From assembly GCF_036373705.1 (NCBI RefSeq), contig NC_089850.1, positions 33,344,733 to 33,408,732 of the forward strand: a DNA stretch of 64,000 nt. Reading direction: 5' to 3'. The stretch is from Amia ocellicauda (lineage: Eukaryota; Chordata; Actinopteri; Amiiformes; Amiidae). The position numbers were made by a program, and so were the translations under genes. The notes under the pieces were generated by a model, which ran no database searches, was not told where the DNA came from, and saw only the letters and a program-made list of their open reading frames with translations. Below are positions 12,000-25,433 of this stretch, one piece after another. Every line of letters starts with the position of its first letter. Position 1 is the first letter of the stretch.

Positions 12000-13089
12000 T
12001 GTGCCTGTTGTACTCATGAGGCATCACCTCTGGAATTTCCAACCTAAGTTCAATAAGGAGGCTGACCTTCCCTATGAATATTTGTCAAAGTCATGGGAAG
12101 AGTTTAATATCTTAAAAATAGAAGGATTACCCAATTAGGCAGAGTGTTGATCTAATGCTTTTGGATGTGAGTGAAGTTTAATTGCATGCAAAGCAGGGCC
12201 AAGAGCAAACAATTGAATTCATCTTATCAGGGTGTACTGTAATATGAGGCATTTTCTCCAAAGGTTTGACATAAACAGTCATTAGTTGGCGAGCATTCAT
12301 GACAGAAAAGAAACAACTGGCACAGTAGAAGAAAAGGGATTAGCTGAAAATATAAATTAGAGCTGGGGATGTCTCAGGTTTATGCATGGAATGATTTAAA
12401 GACATGAACAAAGACAATTGCAATCTGCACATATATTTTTCTTGAATCAGCCATCTATGAAAAGCTGTCATGGTATGAATTCTTTTTTTAAAAAAGGTTT
12501 CAATACATTTAGAAGCCCTGATCACTTCTTATTCATAATCAGAGTAGTAATGTTTAGACTCATTAGACTTCATCACTATGCCTTCCTGCATTCTTTTAAT
12601 GTTGTGATACAAATATACCATGTTATTTAAAACAAACAAACAAAAAGCACAATACATTTTTTTTATGTAATTCAAATTATTTTAGCAGTATCAGGCGATG
12701 GAGCAGCCCATTTGACAGTGGGCAGCACTCAGAGATTCCTTCCAGTTAAGTCAGTTTTGCACACATGTGGAAAGTGCATGGGGTCATTGTCTCCCTCTGA
12801 TGTGAACAAAGCCTAAATTAGTTTAAACACTGCCTTGCCATATCACACAACAATTTTTTTCCTTACATACTAAAATTAGAAGATTTTGTAAAAACTGACT
12901 ACATTGAGATTAGATAATGCAAGAAATTAGGTACTTGACACATTGTACTGTTTCATTTTGTTTTAAACACACTTTTACATTATTTTAATAGCATGCTGCT
13001 TATTTGCCTTAATAGCACAGCAGCACAAAATGTTTCCAGTTTAAACATATTTCCTTATACTCATGCTAAAGGGTATTATTATTATTATC

Positions 13090-13139
<50 letters not shown>

Positions 13140-13727
13140 CAACAACAACAACAACAACAATGATATCATGATAACACAACTTCTATTGAATTTGATTACA
13201 AAAATGAATTACCTGCTGTGTCATACATATGAATTTCCTCTATATGTCAGTTGACTTTTGTATTGGATTAAAGTAGCCTACTAAAATAAAATATATTGAA
13301 GCATTTACGAATGAATGAAACTATTATATAATAGATTATAGATGTGTCTATATAGATGTGGCTATAGGTTGATAGAAGTTTAATGTGATAGAGAGTAGTT
13401 TGTTTTTAGTATATATAATAATAATAATAATACAAATTATATATATATATATATATATTAGGATGGCTTGATGATAAAACACACTGGGAAGATAATACTT
13501 TACATTAATTTAATTTATAACTTATATCAACAGGAAATGTTTTTTCTATCTTTCTGATTTACATATATATCAGCCATATATATATACATACATGGATCCA
13601 CCCTGAAAGTAACCCCACATAGATAACAATTGTAAACATCGTATGTGGTTATCGCTCATCATTTCTGTTATATTAAAATGCATGTTATGGACATATGAAA
13701 AAGTGCCAGTGTTTATCCGGAACCTTT
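12000..13727. other. Intergenic region between divergent filament and CCNC genes
   Basis: No coding exon seen. It contains the trinucleotide tract at 13090-13160 and short (TA)n near 13440-13460. The region must hold the upstream regulatory DNA of both flanking genes. Confidence 0.5.
13090..13160. repeat. (AAT)n-(AAC)n trinucleotide repeat
   Basis: About 45 bases of AAT repeat pass directly into about 25 bases of AAC repeat. The poly-Asn open frame over it is an artefact of the repeat. Confidence 0.95.
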
Positions 13728-13896
13728 AGCGCCGCCGAGGGGGGAAGGTTTAATAGGCGGCACCCGCAGTCGGATCCCTGTGTTGTTACACGCAGAGAAT
13801 CAAACGAAAACAGTAACTTCGTTTATAGAGACTGAGCAGCGCTGCCGAGAAGAGCACGACAACACGTTTACATAGTCTGCCTCGCCTGTTTGCGTG
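13728..13896 (+). promoter_or_regulatory. CCNC: CCNC promoter and 5' UTR region
   Basis: A locally GC- and CpG-richer block (tagcgccgccgagg at about 13728, further CpGs to 13890) directly upstream of the CCNC ATG, with no TATA box. This is the composition of a housekeeping CpG-type promoter. The exact start site cannot be placed from sequence. Confidence 0.45.
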
Positions 13897-14380
13897 ATGG
13901 CAGGAAACTTCTGGCAGAGCTCACATTAGTAAGTCATCTTTCGATAGAAAATGTAACTATTCTGCGGTGGTCTGTTTAGAAAATCTGTTTGTTTTTGGGC
14001 CTAAAATATTTGTATTCAAATAGTATATTTCAGTACAGGGCTGATATTGTCCCGTACGACAGCTTATTTGAAGTGTCGCTTATTCAATCGTGTACATTAC
14101 ATACCATAACACCTTCCCATTCCAGTATGTTGTGCATGTAAATGGTTTTATGTGGATGTAACTTACTCCTTCGTAAAGTGTTACTTAATTGTTATTTTAC
14201 GTACCCAATTTGGTCATTTATTTCAGACATAAACTGGAGACTAAAATACAAATGTATCTCTAGAGTATTTTGGTTGATGTCTTGAATCCTGGCAGTCGTC
14301 TCAGCCCATTGGGAAATCTCATTTACTGCTCATGCTTTTTGATGGTGATTTTCGTTGGGTTTATGGTATTTTTCTCTTCT

Positions 14381-14424
<44 letters not shown>

Positions 14425-17400
14425 TAGCCTACAAAGTTTCAATAAATGTATAACTGTATATTTGTTTATTCGCTTATTATTTTTTCTTAACATTTAGGAA
14501 TTAATGCAACACCAAGCTACAGTGTTACTGTTGTGTTTCTGTGCTCCACGTTGTAATATTGGTGTTGTTACAATTAATGTATCTGTCAGGGAGGACTGGT
14601 GATTTTAATATATCAGTGGATTCCTGCAAATGGATTAGCTTTGTCAATCATCCAGTTACATACATAGTTGTTAAGGAGTTCAATGCACAATTACGGCATT
14701 CTTTAATTATTTAATAAATAACTATACTCATTGTTATTGCAAAGCATAGACTCAACTGAAGCACAATCATTACAATGGAAGCATTCATAAGCGGCTGTGA
14801 GAAAAATCTAATCTGCAAACTATCAGAAAACTAAAGGAAATCGTATATATAGTATATGTATGTTATATAATTTATTCTGATAGCTATACTGAAACTTTGA
14901 AATGGTGAAATGACTGCAGTGGGAATGCCACTTTCTGATCATTCTTGCTTTCATTAGTTTGCAGTGGATCCTTGACAAACAAGATTTGATGAAGGAGCGC
15001 CAGAAGGACTTGAAGTTTCTTACAGAAGAAGAGTACTGGAAATTGCAGATATTCTTTGCTAACGGTTGGTTTGATGGTTCAGACTGTAGCTGTGAAAAAT
15101 GTTTGTCAATTTAATACAGGAAAAATGTGGATAAATGTTTTGAGATTCACCTTATGGGTTGAAAAAGACAAAAGACTTTAAAATATTCAAAAACAACTCA
15201 GTAATCTATAGATAAATACGGGTATTAATGAAGATCTTTAATAGTTTGAATACTGTTCTACTAGCCTATACCTCAGTTGAAAATCAATGGTTCCCTATTA
15301 AAATGTCCCAAATGGGCTTACACACACATTTTAAAGTATTTAACCTATACTTGTAAGTGTAAGTATAAATGTAAGTGTATCCTTAAAGAAGCTCCTTTAT
15401 AGTTCAAGGTTGTGGAAGGTGTTAGATTCCAAATTGGGAGGGTAAAGTTTAAATATTGCAGATTTTTATTTAAACTTTTTTTATGAAATCTGGAATGTTT
15501 CTTGATTTGAATGTTTTTTGCTGCAGTGATTCAGGCCTTAGGAGAACATCTGAAGCTCAGGCAGCAGGTTATAGCCACAGCTACTGTGTACTTCAAGCGA
15601 TTTTATGCCAGGTAAGGGAAGTCTATCTACAGAACCTGTGCTTGCCTGATCACAAGATTTAAATTCTTAGTTATTTTTTCAACAACGCAAGTAATTTTTC
15701 CCCCTTTCACAGATACTCTCTTAAAAGTATAGATCCTGTTCTCATGGCTCCAACCTGTGTGTTCTTGGCATCCAAAGTAGAGGTGAGCTTAATGTCACAC
15801 TTTCTATATTGTGAAATCTTGGTTTCATTCAATCTCATGGTAGAAAAGCGTTATATATGTTGGATGCGTTTCTTTGTTTGTCTGGGGATAGGAGAAAGCA
15901 GTCCAGGCTAATTATTGATTCGCTTTTTATCTACAGGAATTTGGTGTTGTTTCAAATACCAGATTGATCTCAGCTGCTACATCTGTATGTAAGTGAATTT
16001 ACACATTATTGTAGAATCTGCATTTTCAACACGTTTACTGTATAGGTATTTATTGATCTGTATACATTTGTCTTTATGTTACAACAGAAAATATCTTCCT
16101 AGTGCAGGTGACACATTTTCCAACAGTCGGTTCAAATTGAAAATATTCAATATTTAAATAACTTTACATATTCATCCTCGGTATTCATGTCTCATGGAAC
16201 TGTCTGTTATTGATATGTGTGGAAATCAGTAATGTCTCCTGAACGTCTGCTAATTAATATTGACCTGATATTTTAAGATGTAAAAGAAATAGTACAGTAA
16301 AATGGTTAAACTTAATGCTCGTATTTTGTTTTATTTTCAGTAAAAACTAGGTTTTCTTACGCTTTTCCAAAGGAGTTTCCCTACAGGATGAATCATGTGA
16401 GTATTAAATCTTTAGAAACTAATACACTGAGGACAATAAGGAGATTGATTTATTTTTCCTGTAATTGTATCTTTTACCTATATTTTATTATATACACTAC
16501 TGTTCAGAAGTTTGCGGTCAGTTAGAAATTACCTTGTTTTCAAAAGAAAAGCATATTTTATTCCATTAAAATAACATCAAATTGATCAGAAATGCAGTGT
16601 AGACATTGTTAATGTTGTAAATGACTGTTGTAGCTGGAAACGGCTGATTTGTAATGGAATATCTACATAGGCATACAAAGGCCCATTACCAGCAACCATC
16701 AGTCCTGCGTTCCAATGACACGTTGTGTTTGCTAATCCAAGTTTATCATTTTAAAAGGCTAATTGATTATTAGAAAACCCTTTTGCAATTATGTTAGCAT
16801 GGCTGAAAACTGTTGTGCTGATTAAAGAAGCAATACAACTGTCCTTTTTTGGACTAGTTGAGTATCTGGAGCATCAGCAATTGTGGGTTTGATTACAGGC
16901 TCAAAATGGCCAGAAACAAATAACTTTCTTCTGAAACTCGTCAGTCTATTCTTGTTCTGAGAAATTAAGGCTATTCCATGTCAGAAATTGCTAAGAAACT
17001 GAAGATCTCGTACAACGCTGTGTACTACTCCCTGCACAGAACATCGCAAACTGGCTCTAACTAGAATAGAAAGAGCAGTGGGAGGCCCCGGTGCACAACT
17101 GAGCAAGAGGACAAATACATTAGTGTGTCTAGTGTGAGAAACAGATGCCTCACAGGTCTTCAACTGGCAGCTTCATGAAATAGTACCCGCAAAACACCAG
17201 TCTCAACGTCAACAGTGAAGAGATTGAAGAAGGAAGGCTATCACTCATGATTTTGCAACACCATGCCATACCCTGTGGACGGTGCTTGATTGGAGCCAAT
17301 TTCCTCCTACAACAGGACAATTACCCAAAGCACAGTTCCAAACTATGCCAGAACTATTTAGGGAAGAAGCAGTTGGCTGGTATTCTGTGTATAATGGAGT

Positions 17401-20400
17401 GGCAGCACAGTCACCGGTTCTCAACCCTATTGAGCTGTTGTGGGAGCAGTTTGACCATATGGTACGTAAGAAGTGCCCATCAAGCCAATCCAACTTGTGG
17501 GAGGTGCTTCAGGAAGCATGGGGTGAAATCTCTTCAGAATGCCAAAGGTCTGCAGGGCTGGAATTGCTGCAAATTGAGGATTCTTTGACGAAAGCAAAGT
17601 TTGAAGGACACAATTATTATTTCAATTAAAAATAATTATTTCTAACCTTGTCAAATACTATATTTCCTATTCATGTTGCTATATTTCCTATTCCTATGTA
17701 TGTTTTTATGGAAAACAAGGGAATTTTTATGTGACCCCAAACTTTTGAACGGTAGTGTATTTCAAACGTGATGCTTTGTGTTTTTGCTTTGGTGAAATTA
17801 CATTTTGGCGAGATATTTGACTGGGAGGAATCCTAAGCAATGTAAGGTAATGCAGAGATCTGGAGCCAATGTTTAAATATTTCTGCACGTTGCCTTTGAG
17901 ACACTGCAATACCTCTCGCCAGCCTTTGTTTTCAGTTTACTCAGATTGTTAGTTTTGAAGGGAAAATAATCTGAGCAAGAACAGCTAAAAATAACACAGG
18001 ACACTGTAAGAAAGAAAATGGAAACTATACGAATATCATGCATTGAAAATCTGAACACATAATTACAATGTTATAGTGTACACAATTCCCATTTAAGTAT
18101 AGACTCATTACTCTGGAATAGTAATTAGTGTCCTGCTGTATACATTAATGTTAGTTATTCATGTGAATGCGAGGCCTGTTAGTAACTATGCAAGATGTAG
18201 CTACAGAGAACCAGCAACAGTATACTGAATACAAATACATCTGTGTCAAACACTGAGTATTTTACAGTATATACTCGGTGGATGTGAATGTGCATTCTGG
18301 AAGTAGGTGTTAAATACAAATGCAATGTTCAGATACAGGTTTTGTGCAGGAATATTAGTTTTTTACCATCCAGAGAGATGCTTAGTGCTGTACAGAAGTG
18401 CTCAGATGTTGAGTCTTGCTCTGTACTCTTCTCTGTATAGAATTGCAGCTTGCTTTGATCATTCATAAATTATAACCATAACATTGTCTATCTTTTTTAA
18501 TTTTAGAAAATAAGAATTCATAGTTAGATCAGACTTTATTTTAAATCAGACATTGAACAACTAGAAGCATAAGGAATGCATCAAAATAACTCACCCCAAA
18601 ACAGAGAGAGCTACACTTTATTACTTCAACTTCAACAGGAGTGATTGAGAGTGAAATAAATTGGATGGCAACTTCAGAGACTTAAGCTAATTAGCATTTA
18701 CAGTGCAGTTTTGTGCTCTGGTGTGTAGTACTGTAATAGTTCTGTAGTGTGGTTGCTACATTCTACAATGCATACCACTAAGTTACTGGAAGAGCACCAG
18801 AAGTGTAATTAATTATTTGCGTCACTGAAGATGATTCATGTTTCCAGGCTTGCATATTTGTTTTGAATTTGCTAAATAAGATATGTCAGTTAGAAGCAAT
18901 ATTGCAATATTGCTCCAAATTATAAGATATGAGCTATTTTAAAATCCGTTAAGTGTTCAAGCATGGTTCACACATTACGAGATTTTAATATGAATTTACT
19001 TCTAACCTTAAAGAAGTATTTTTCTCTCATCTCATACAATTGAGAGAGAAAATAAATATTTGTTCTTGCACGAATACTAATTTAAATGTATGTGTTTCTT
19101 TTATTGATTTTGTTGTGTTTTCTTTCTAGATATTGGAATGTGAATTCTATCTGTTAGAACTAATGGTGAGTAGAATAGTAGATATGAATATTAGATGTAT
19201 GATTGTCAGTTCATTGTCAACAATCCTAATATAATTTGACTTTTTCAAATAAATCTTAGTAGTTTGTAATATTATTTACTTTAATTTGTGGAATACATTG
19301 ACCATACATTTTCTTTCAAATTCTTGCAGGATTGTTGTTTAATAGTCTACCATCCCTATAGACCTCTTCTTCAGTATGTACAAGACATGGGGCAAGAGGA
19401 CATGTTGCTCCCTCTGGCATGGTATGACCTGTCTACTTTTGTAACAGCAGATAGCTAAGCTATATACTTATATATACTTAGCTTAAATTGAAGACAATTG
19501 TTGCTGTGAAATTATTTTTAATTACAACCACTCATGTATTATTTCATTTTCATGTTTTCTGTGCAGGAGAATTGTGAATGACACTTACAGGACAGATCTC
19601 TGTTTGCTTTATCCTCCATTTATGATTGCACTAGGTAAGATGCTACTTCTTTTCGAATTCACTTTAAGTTGCACTGATTATAATGTAGATGAACTCTGAG
19701 CCCAATCAGGGTATTTCCTGCTAGGATTCAATTACGCATTTTGAGATTTGAGTTGAAATGACATCTCTTTAAACTTCAAATTAGCCTTTTTACTCATCCA
19801 GCCTGCTCTGTGTTGCCCAAAGTATAAAACATTTACAATTGTAGTGTTAAAGAATGTACATTTATGAATTAGTATTACTTTCTTACCAGGATTAAAATAT
19901 ATATATATATATCTCCCTAAAAAGCATTCTTACTTCTTTTAATGTTTTATCTTTCAGCTTGTCTACATGTTGCTTGTGTTGTTCAGCAAAAAGATGCAAG
20001 GCAGTGGTTTGCTGAGCTATCCGTTGACATGGAAAAGGTAATGTTATCATTCATTTAAATAGATGGTCACTAGGTTCCCAAGTGACTCGACTGGGAAAGT
20101 CTGCTCGCAGTGTAGGGTGGGCCCTTTAGTCCAAATATCCCCTCTTACAATTAGGCTGCTTTTACTGGCATTCCCCATGCCATAGTAAACCATGGCCAAG
20201 CACCACCTGGCTCAGATAAGTCTGAAGCCTGTCAACATTTTCTTGCATTTTGTCTTGTGTTTATTTGAAAGCAGTGTAATCACTGAAAAGAACAAAATAA
20301 TGTATTTTAGTAATTATACTTAAAACAAAACTGCCATGTCTTATTAACTTAAAAATATATTCATTCACATAGATCCTTGAGATCATCAGAGTCATTCTGA

Positions 20401-21046
20401 AGCTATATGACCAATGGAAAAACTTTGATGACCGAAAAGAAATGGCTGCAGTTCTCAACAAAATGCCTAAACCAAAGCCTCCTCCAAACAGGTACAGCAT
20501 TTGCAATTTAACACGTCATCAGTTTAGGTAGATGTTTCATGGCTGGCTGTTTTAATAGATGCTGAGACAAGGACCGTAGACTCTAATATATGAGCTAATG
20601 ACGTGGAGGATGACATGCGGATAGTCAAGAGTCTGCTGAATCCAGTGGGAAACATTTTTGGAAGGTTACCAGTTGCAGGCTCTGGTGTAGCAGTTCTTGT
20701 AGATTCTAGGAATCATATCCGATGAAAAAGGAAAAGTTTGTCTAATTGCATTACAATCAAACAATGGCAGATTGTCATGAATGTTAACTGTTATAATGGC
20801 CAGTTTTATTTCAGAATAAATGTCAGCACTTTATTTGGAATTATTGATCAAAGAAGAATGACTAACATGTCCATAAGGTTTCTTGATTTGTAAGATTTAG
20901 TCCAGTTTAAACATTAACACTCATTCCACACGACCAACCTGGACTCAATTGCTACATGAACATACAATGATTTCTGCTTCTTTGCCCACAGTGAGAGTGA
21001 CCAGAGTTCCAATGGAAATCAAAACTCAACCTACAATCAATCCTAG
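13897..21046 (+). CDS. CCNC: Cyclin C, complete, 12 coding exons
   Basis: Cyclin C binds CDK8/CDK19 in the Mediator kinase module in the nucleus and regulates RNA polymerase II transcription. Its release to the cytoplasm has been linked to mitochondrial fission. Coding exons: 13897-13928, 14958-15064, 15527-15611, 15713-15782, 15937-15988, 16341-16396, 19130-19165, 19330-19421, 19567-19634, 19958-20037, 20373-20491, 20992-21046. They sum to 852 bp, 283 residues, equal to the human protein, with GT-AG splice sites. The start [14 protein letters not shown] is the family N-terminus. The first cyclin box spans about 40-140 and contains KVEEFGVVSN (96-105). The second spans about 150-250, and a Ser/Asn-rich tail ends NQS. 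The 36-bp exon 7 is a microexon. Intron 6 (16397-19129) carries a Tc1 relic. Confidence 0.98.
14382..14420. repeat. (CA)n microsatellite in CCNC intron 1
   Basis: About 38 bases of CA dinucleotide seen directly. Confidence 0.95.
16495..17757 (+). mobile_element. Degenerate, internally deleted Tc1-like element in CCNC intron 6
   Basis: Ends read cactactgttcagaagttt and, inverted, cactaccgttcaaaagtttg, flanked by TA at 16493-16494 and 17758-17759. At 1263 bp it is shorter than a full copy, because the middle of the transposase is missing around 17230-17255. Mismatch between the two ends shows it is older than the 670-2257 copy. Confidence 0.9.
16904..17629 (+). pseudogene. Tc1 transposase relic
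   Basis: The remnant starts at an ATG (MARNK), then shows recognisable helix-turn-helix and linker pieces (around KISYNAVYY and [10 protein letters not shown]), with frame breaks. A deletion joins the linker directly to the [20 protein letters not shown] segment, removing the first catalytic Asp. The second Asp (QQDN) and the Glu (NPIELLWEQ) remain in separate frames. It is non-functional. Confidence 0.85.
20068..20225 (+). repeat. Possible degenerate tRNA-derived SINE
   Basis: In CCNC intron 10, the stretch beginning ccaagtgactcgactgggaa resembles the A-box part of tRNA-derived SINEs of non-teleost fishes as I recall them, followed by a pyrimidine-rich body. No clear B box is left. Assignment is by memory of pattern only. 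Confidence 0.3.
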
Positions 21047-24000
21047 GAACTGTGAAATTTGATGCAGCAGAATGTGTTTGAACCAGGGAGCAATACACAC
21101 TTTATTCAGGAGTGAACAAGCTGGTGGCCCGTTGTATGGGCTATTCTTTCTTGGATGTATGACGCCATCTCCAACATGTCCACCGGACAATATTATGTAT
21201 CTCAAGTTTTATTCATAATTTTGTAGACTTATGAATTCATGGTAGGTCTTATTAGCCTACTAGCATAAGGCACTCTCTTAATGTGTGTGGCCTTGTTACG
21301 GCTAGTATGCTTGAAAAGGGGGAAACATGATGTACCAAAACTAAACTGCTGGGTACAATCGGTGGAAAATCAGCTGAAATTCATAAGAATCGAAAGACTT
21401 GTTTCGTGGTGTTGTTTACTTCCTTGAAGAGTTGCACCGCCTAAAGTTAATTCTGTGGATTTCTGAAAATTGAGTTATGATTCCAAGAAAACTTGATTGG
21501 TAATATAAATATTTTATTGGCAATTGGTGAGTAGGTTGTAATTTCTTTGCACACCACTGTTTTGCATTACTTTCAGCAATAGATTAATGTTATAGAGGGG
21601 TTTGTGGCTTTGGGGAAAACAAATTATTGTGTTTACAGATATTGGTGTGTGAAACTATGGACCTTTTTGTTAGATTTTCTGGGCATTAGTTCTTCATGTT
21701 ATTTTGACAGTGGGTTTCTGAGTACAAGGTGAGATGTTGGAGAATGTTTCAACATAAATATCTGAAGTTAATTGGGGGGCACTGTTAGAATACTTACAGT
21801 TTGCCTCTTTTTTGGTTTTTCTGACCTGTGACACAAGATTGTACACCTAAATGATTTTGAACATCCTCAGACAAAAATGTATATCTTGGCATCGGCTAAG
21901 CCTATCATATACCACTGAAAGCCACCGTTTCAATTGGTGCTATTCGGTACATTATTTTCTGTGTGTGTGTATGTGTTGAGTGTAAGGATTTCAGATTTTT
22001 GCAACAAGTGGATAATGTTTAGAAACAACTGTTAAACAGGAGTTACTACCTAATTGGGTATATGATGCATTAAACTAAATGTTTTGGGCAAGCTAGTTCA
22101 CACTTGATCATTAAAAGCAACAATTCAAGAAACCAAATGGAGCACCACACATAATGATAATGGAAAAAAAATACTACTTTGTGATACCTCTGCTTTGAAA
22201 AGGATTGGATTTAATTTTAATTACTGCAATTATAATTAAAGCACTATGAATATACATGCAATTTGAAATATATATTAAGTAACTTATTTTTCCCCAAATC
22301 ACACTTTGGCTAAACACACAAGATTGTAATAGTCAATTAATTCAAAATTACAGTACAATAAATCAGTTTTTGTTTTATTGAAGAATTGGTCTGTAACTCA
22401 CTGTAAAGCTGGTCTATAGTTTGCTTTTCCAATTCTCTAGATACCGGTTGGATAATAGAAAGAAATGGCACAATATTTGCTTCACCAACATGATGGCTTT
22501 TATTTACATGTTAATGATTTTAAAGTACAAAGAAAGGCAAGTCTAAATGACAGGAATGTTTGAAGGGATGTGTGGTTGATTTATAACTTGCTGTAGATCA
22601 CAAATGAGAGCACTTAGGTGCTTAGAACGACCATCTCTGAGCAGCTTGTTATATATTGGCTTCAGCAATTAATTGTCTTTCTTTATATAAGTTGGCTTAA
22701 TACCTGGTGTAAGTGCTGTAATCTGAAAAAAGTTCTGTTCATTCATTCCAAGGCAGTATTCATAACTTGTCATAATACCCTGGAAAAGGAGAAAGTCCAA
22801 CAGTAATGTGCTATGTATACTTTGACTGTGTCAGTGTCTTTTAGGAGTTATTTTTAGTAAGGATGTGGGTACACTTCATTTGACTGTATTACGTGCTTGT
22901 GGGTTCCTTATCAACAGGGGCTATTTTATTCCATCCATCACCTACTGAAGCACTGGTAATAGATAAACAATGCTTGAATGCCTTAAGAGTAAGCTGCTGG
23001 TTTCAAAATGATAAAACTTGATCAATGTAGACTGTGAAAATGTCTAAAGTTGAACTGTAATGACTGTTGCTTCAGCAGTTCAATGTAGTTTAATATAGTT
23101 GCTGGATTTGGATATTTCTATATTTTGTTAGCCAAGGACACATTCTAAACGGAAATGCAGCTGGAGGGGGAAAAATCCCTAAGGATCTTGTCACATAATT
23201 GTTCTTTGAATAAGTTAACATATTTCAATATCAGTGTCTTGCTTTATTTTTATGGTAGTAGTCCTTGCTCCTTTTATTGCATTATGTTCAATGATTTGTA
23301 TTAGAACCTTTTGAAAAGTCTTCAGGTCAACAGACCTCGCTTCACTGTTTATTTCATTCATGCACTTGTTCAAGTACCACTTTTTAAAAACAAATTAAAG
23401 TATTACTTGACGTGTAAGTTGTTTTTTGTATGGTTATTAGGGGAATGGAATTGAAATTGTGCTAACTGAATCGCCACATTTTCGAACAGTGCTTTCTCAA
23501 GTGTTACCTCCTCACTTCCTTGCAATGTAAATTTCAAGAATGGTTATGAACACCTTGATTAAAAATTCACCAGTTGTCTTTAAGTGCAGCTCTTTAGACA
23601 ATATGATCTGCAATGTCAAGATCACTACATTACTACAAAGGGAACTTTCTCTTTAGAAAAAATACAGATTAAAGAGATTTACAAGTACACTTTACAATAC
23701 TTGTATAGAAACAAAGGATATGTGAGCACATACATTTATCATGTATACATATAGGGTACTTGAGTGAAATCATAAATGTGATGTGATTGAGATTAAACTG
23801 GGACAAAAGTCAAGGAAACCATGGCTATAGAGGTTTTACTCGTGAAAAATAATTTACATTTTTCATTTGCCCCCCCTTTACTTTAAGGAACTAGTCACAA
23901 AATTGCAATAAAAACTGTCTGTTGGATACTGAGTACAGTGGCTGGAATGTTTTTGACTTCAGAGTTATCAAGGTTGCAGACAATATGTAGCTTTAATACG

Positions 24001-25433
24001 CAACATATGGTGAAATTGCATGATATTCGTACCATACCAGGAACGCACTGTTGATTGAATCTTCAAGCTTAGCTATTCATTTAAGCTTTTTGATCCACAT
24101 CCTGTATGAATAGGACATATTTTACCTAATCTGTTGTGTAGACAATAGCTTTCTCCTGAGTTTCTGAGTGAAATGCCAACATAACCTCACGTGCACATGC
24201 GAGTGTGGTGTGTGAATATGGCTGGCATATTACAGACATTAGACTTTAGCCATGCATTATTTTTCAGCTCATTAGGAATATCCAAGAAAGTCTGGATTGC
24301 TTAGCTCTGACAGCTGTTTAAAAGTAAAGATTTTACTGAAAAGCATAAATGATATGATTGTCATGGAAGTAAATCCTGTTTAATAGAACACAACACAATG
24401 ATCGTGGAAATGAACATTCAAAGTATAAAACAAAATATATAGTTTATGTATTTATCTCCCCCCTCCCCCTCTCTCTATATATTTATATATATTACCTTTT
24501 GCAGTAATCAAACAAAACTTTACTTTTGCTTACAATTTCCAGTATAACATTGAAAGCCTGAAAACTACGTATATTTTGAGCCTTCTCAAAATACTTAAGT
24601 GTTGTCAATAACTTTATTTTTACAGTAAAGTTTCAAAATATTGCTTATGTACTCTTGATGTACAGTTATATGGAAAAAGTAACAAAATATAATTTGTATA
24701 TTAAAGTATAATTATTTTCTTAATCTTTTCTGCATAATAGGATATCTGTTTATTTCAAAACAATACACAATGTACTAATGCATTTACATGTATATCTATA
24801 ATAGTTTTCTGCACTGTAACCAACACATCTTGCACATGCACAGGTATGTGTTGACTACTGTGAATAAAGCAAAATAACACATTCCTTAATCTTTTGAAAA
24901 TTTCCTGAAGGTATAAAAAAATTGCAACATGCCTGTGTTTAAATTGATTATTCCACAGACAAATACAAAAACAAGCACTTGTTGTTTTCTTAGTTGTTAC
25001 TTGATTGTACTGATGCAAACTTCAGAATTCATTAACATACATTTTTGTCAAACAAGCAATTTAATGAAGCTATGGCTTAATACGGGTAGCAAGAAAATTC
25101 CAACAATTGCTTAAAAATGATTTTCCAACACACAATTCCATAGTGATTAATCCTGACACATTCCTTCAGCTTCAAAAACCTAGCAACACCCATCACATTA
25201 AAAAAGGCAATATGTGTTATATTTAAAGTTCAGTTCAAAATTTAAATGCAATCTGTGGTTATTTGATTAAAGTAAAATCTGTATTAATATTAATATCAGA
25301 AATAAAACCCATACTTTCCCTTACCATGCAATGTAAACAATACTTTTACAATCATTCGTTTTTTTCCTGGATGTTGTCTTTTGCTACAGCTAGCTGTATA
25401 AAAGTCATGTTGTTTCACTGAAGACAAATCTCT
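21047..25433. other. CCNC 3' UTR and intergenic DNA between convergent genes
   Basis: CCNC (plus) and TSTD3 (minus) face each other here. The first clear AATAAA downstream of CCNC is at 22357-22362. On the other strand an AATAAA lies at 24749-24754 that could serve TSTD3. No other gene was seen. The short open frames have no domain. Confidence 0.5.
22357..22362 (+). terminator. CCNC: Candidate CCNC polyadenylation signal
   Basis: AATAAA about 1.3 kb after the stop codon, giving a 3' UTR of plausible length. Other weaker or later signals exist, so usage is unproven. Confidence 0.35.

Noticed and set aside
13063-13254. Poly-asparagine open frame
   Set aside because: Produced by the AAT/AAC trinucleotide repeat, with no promoter or splice context.
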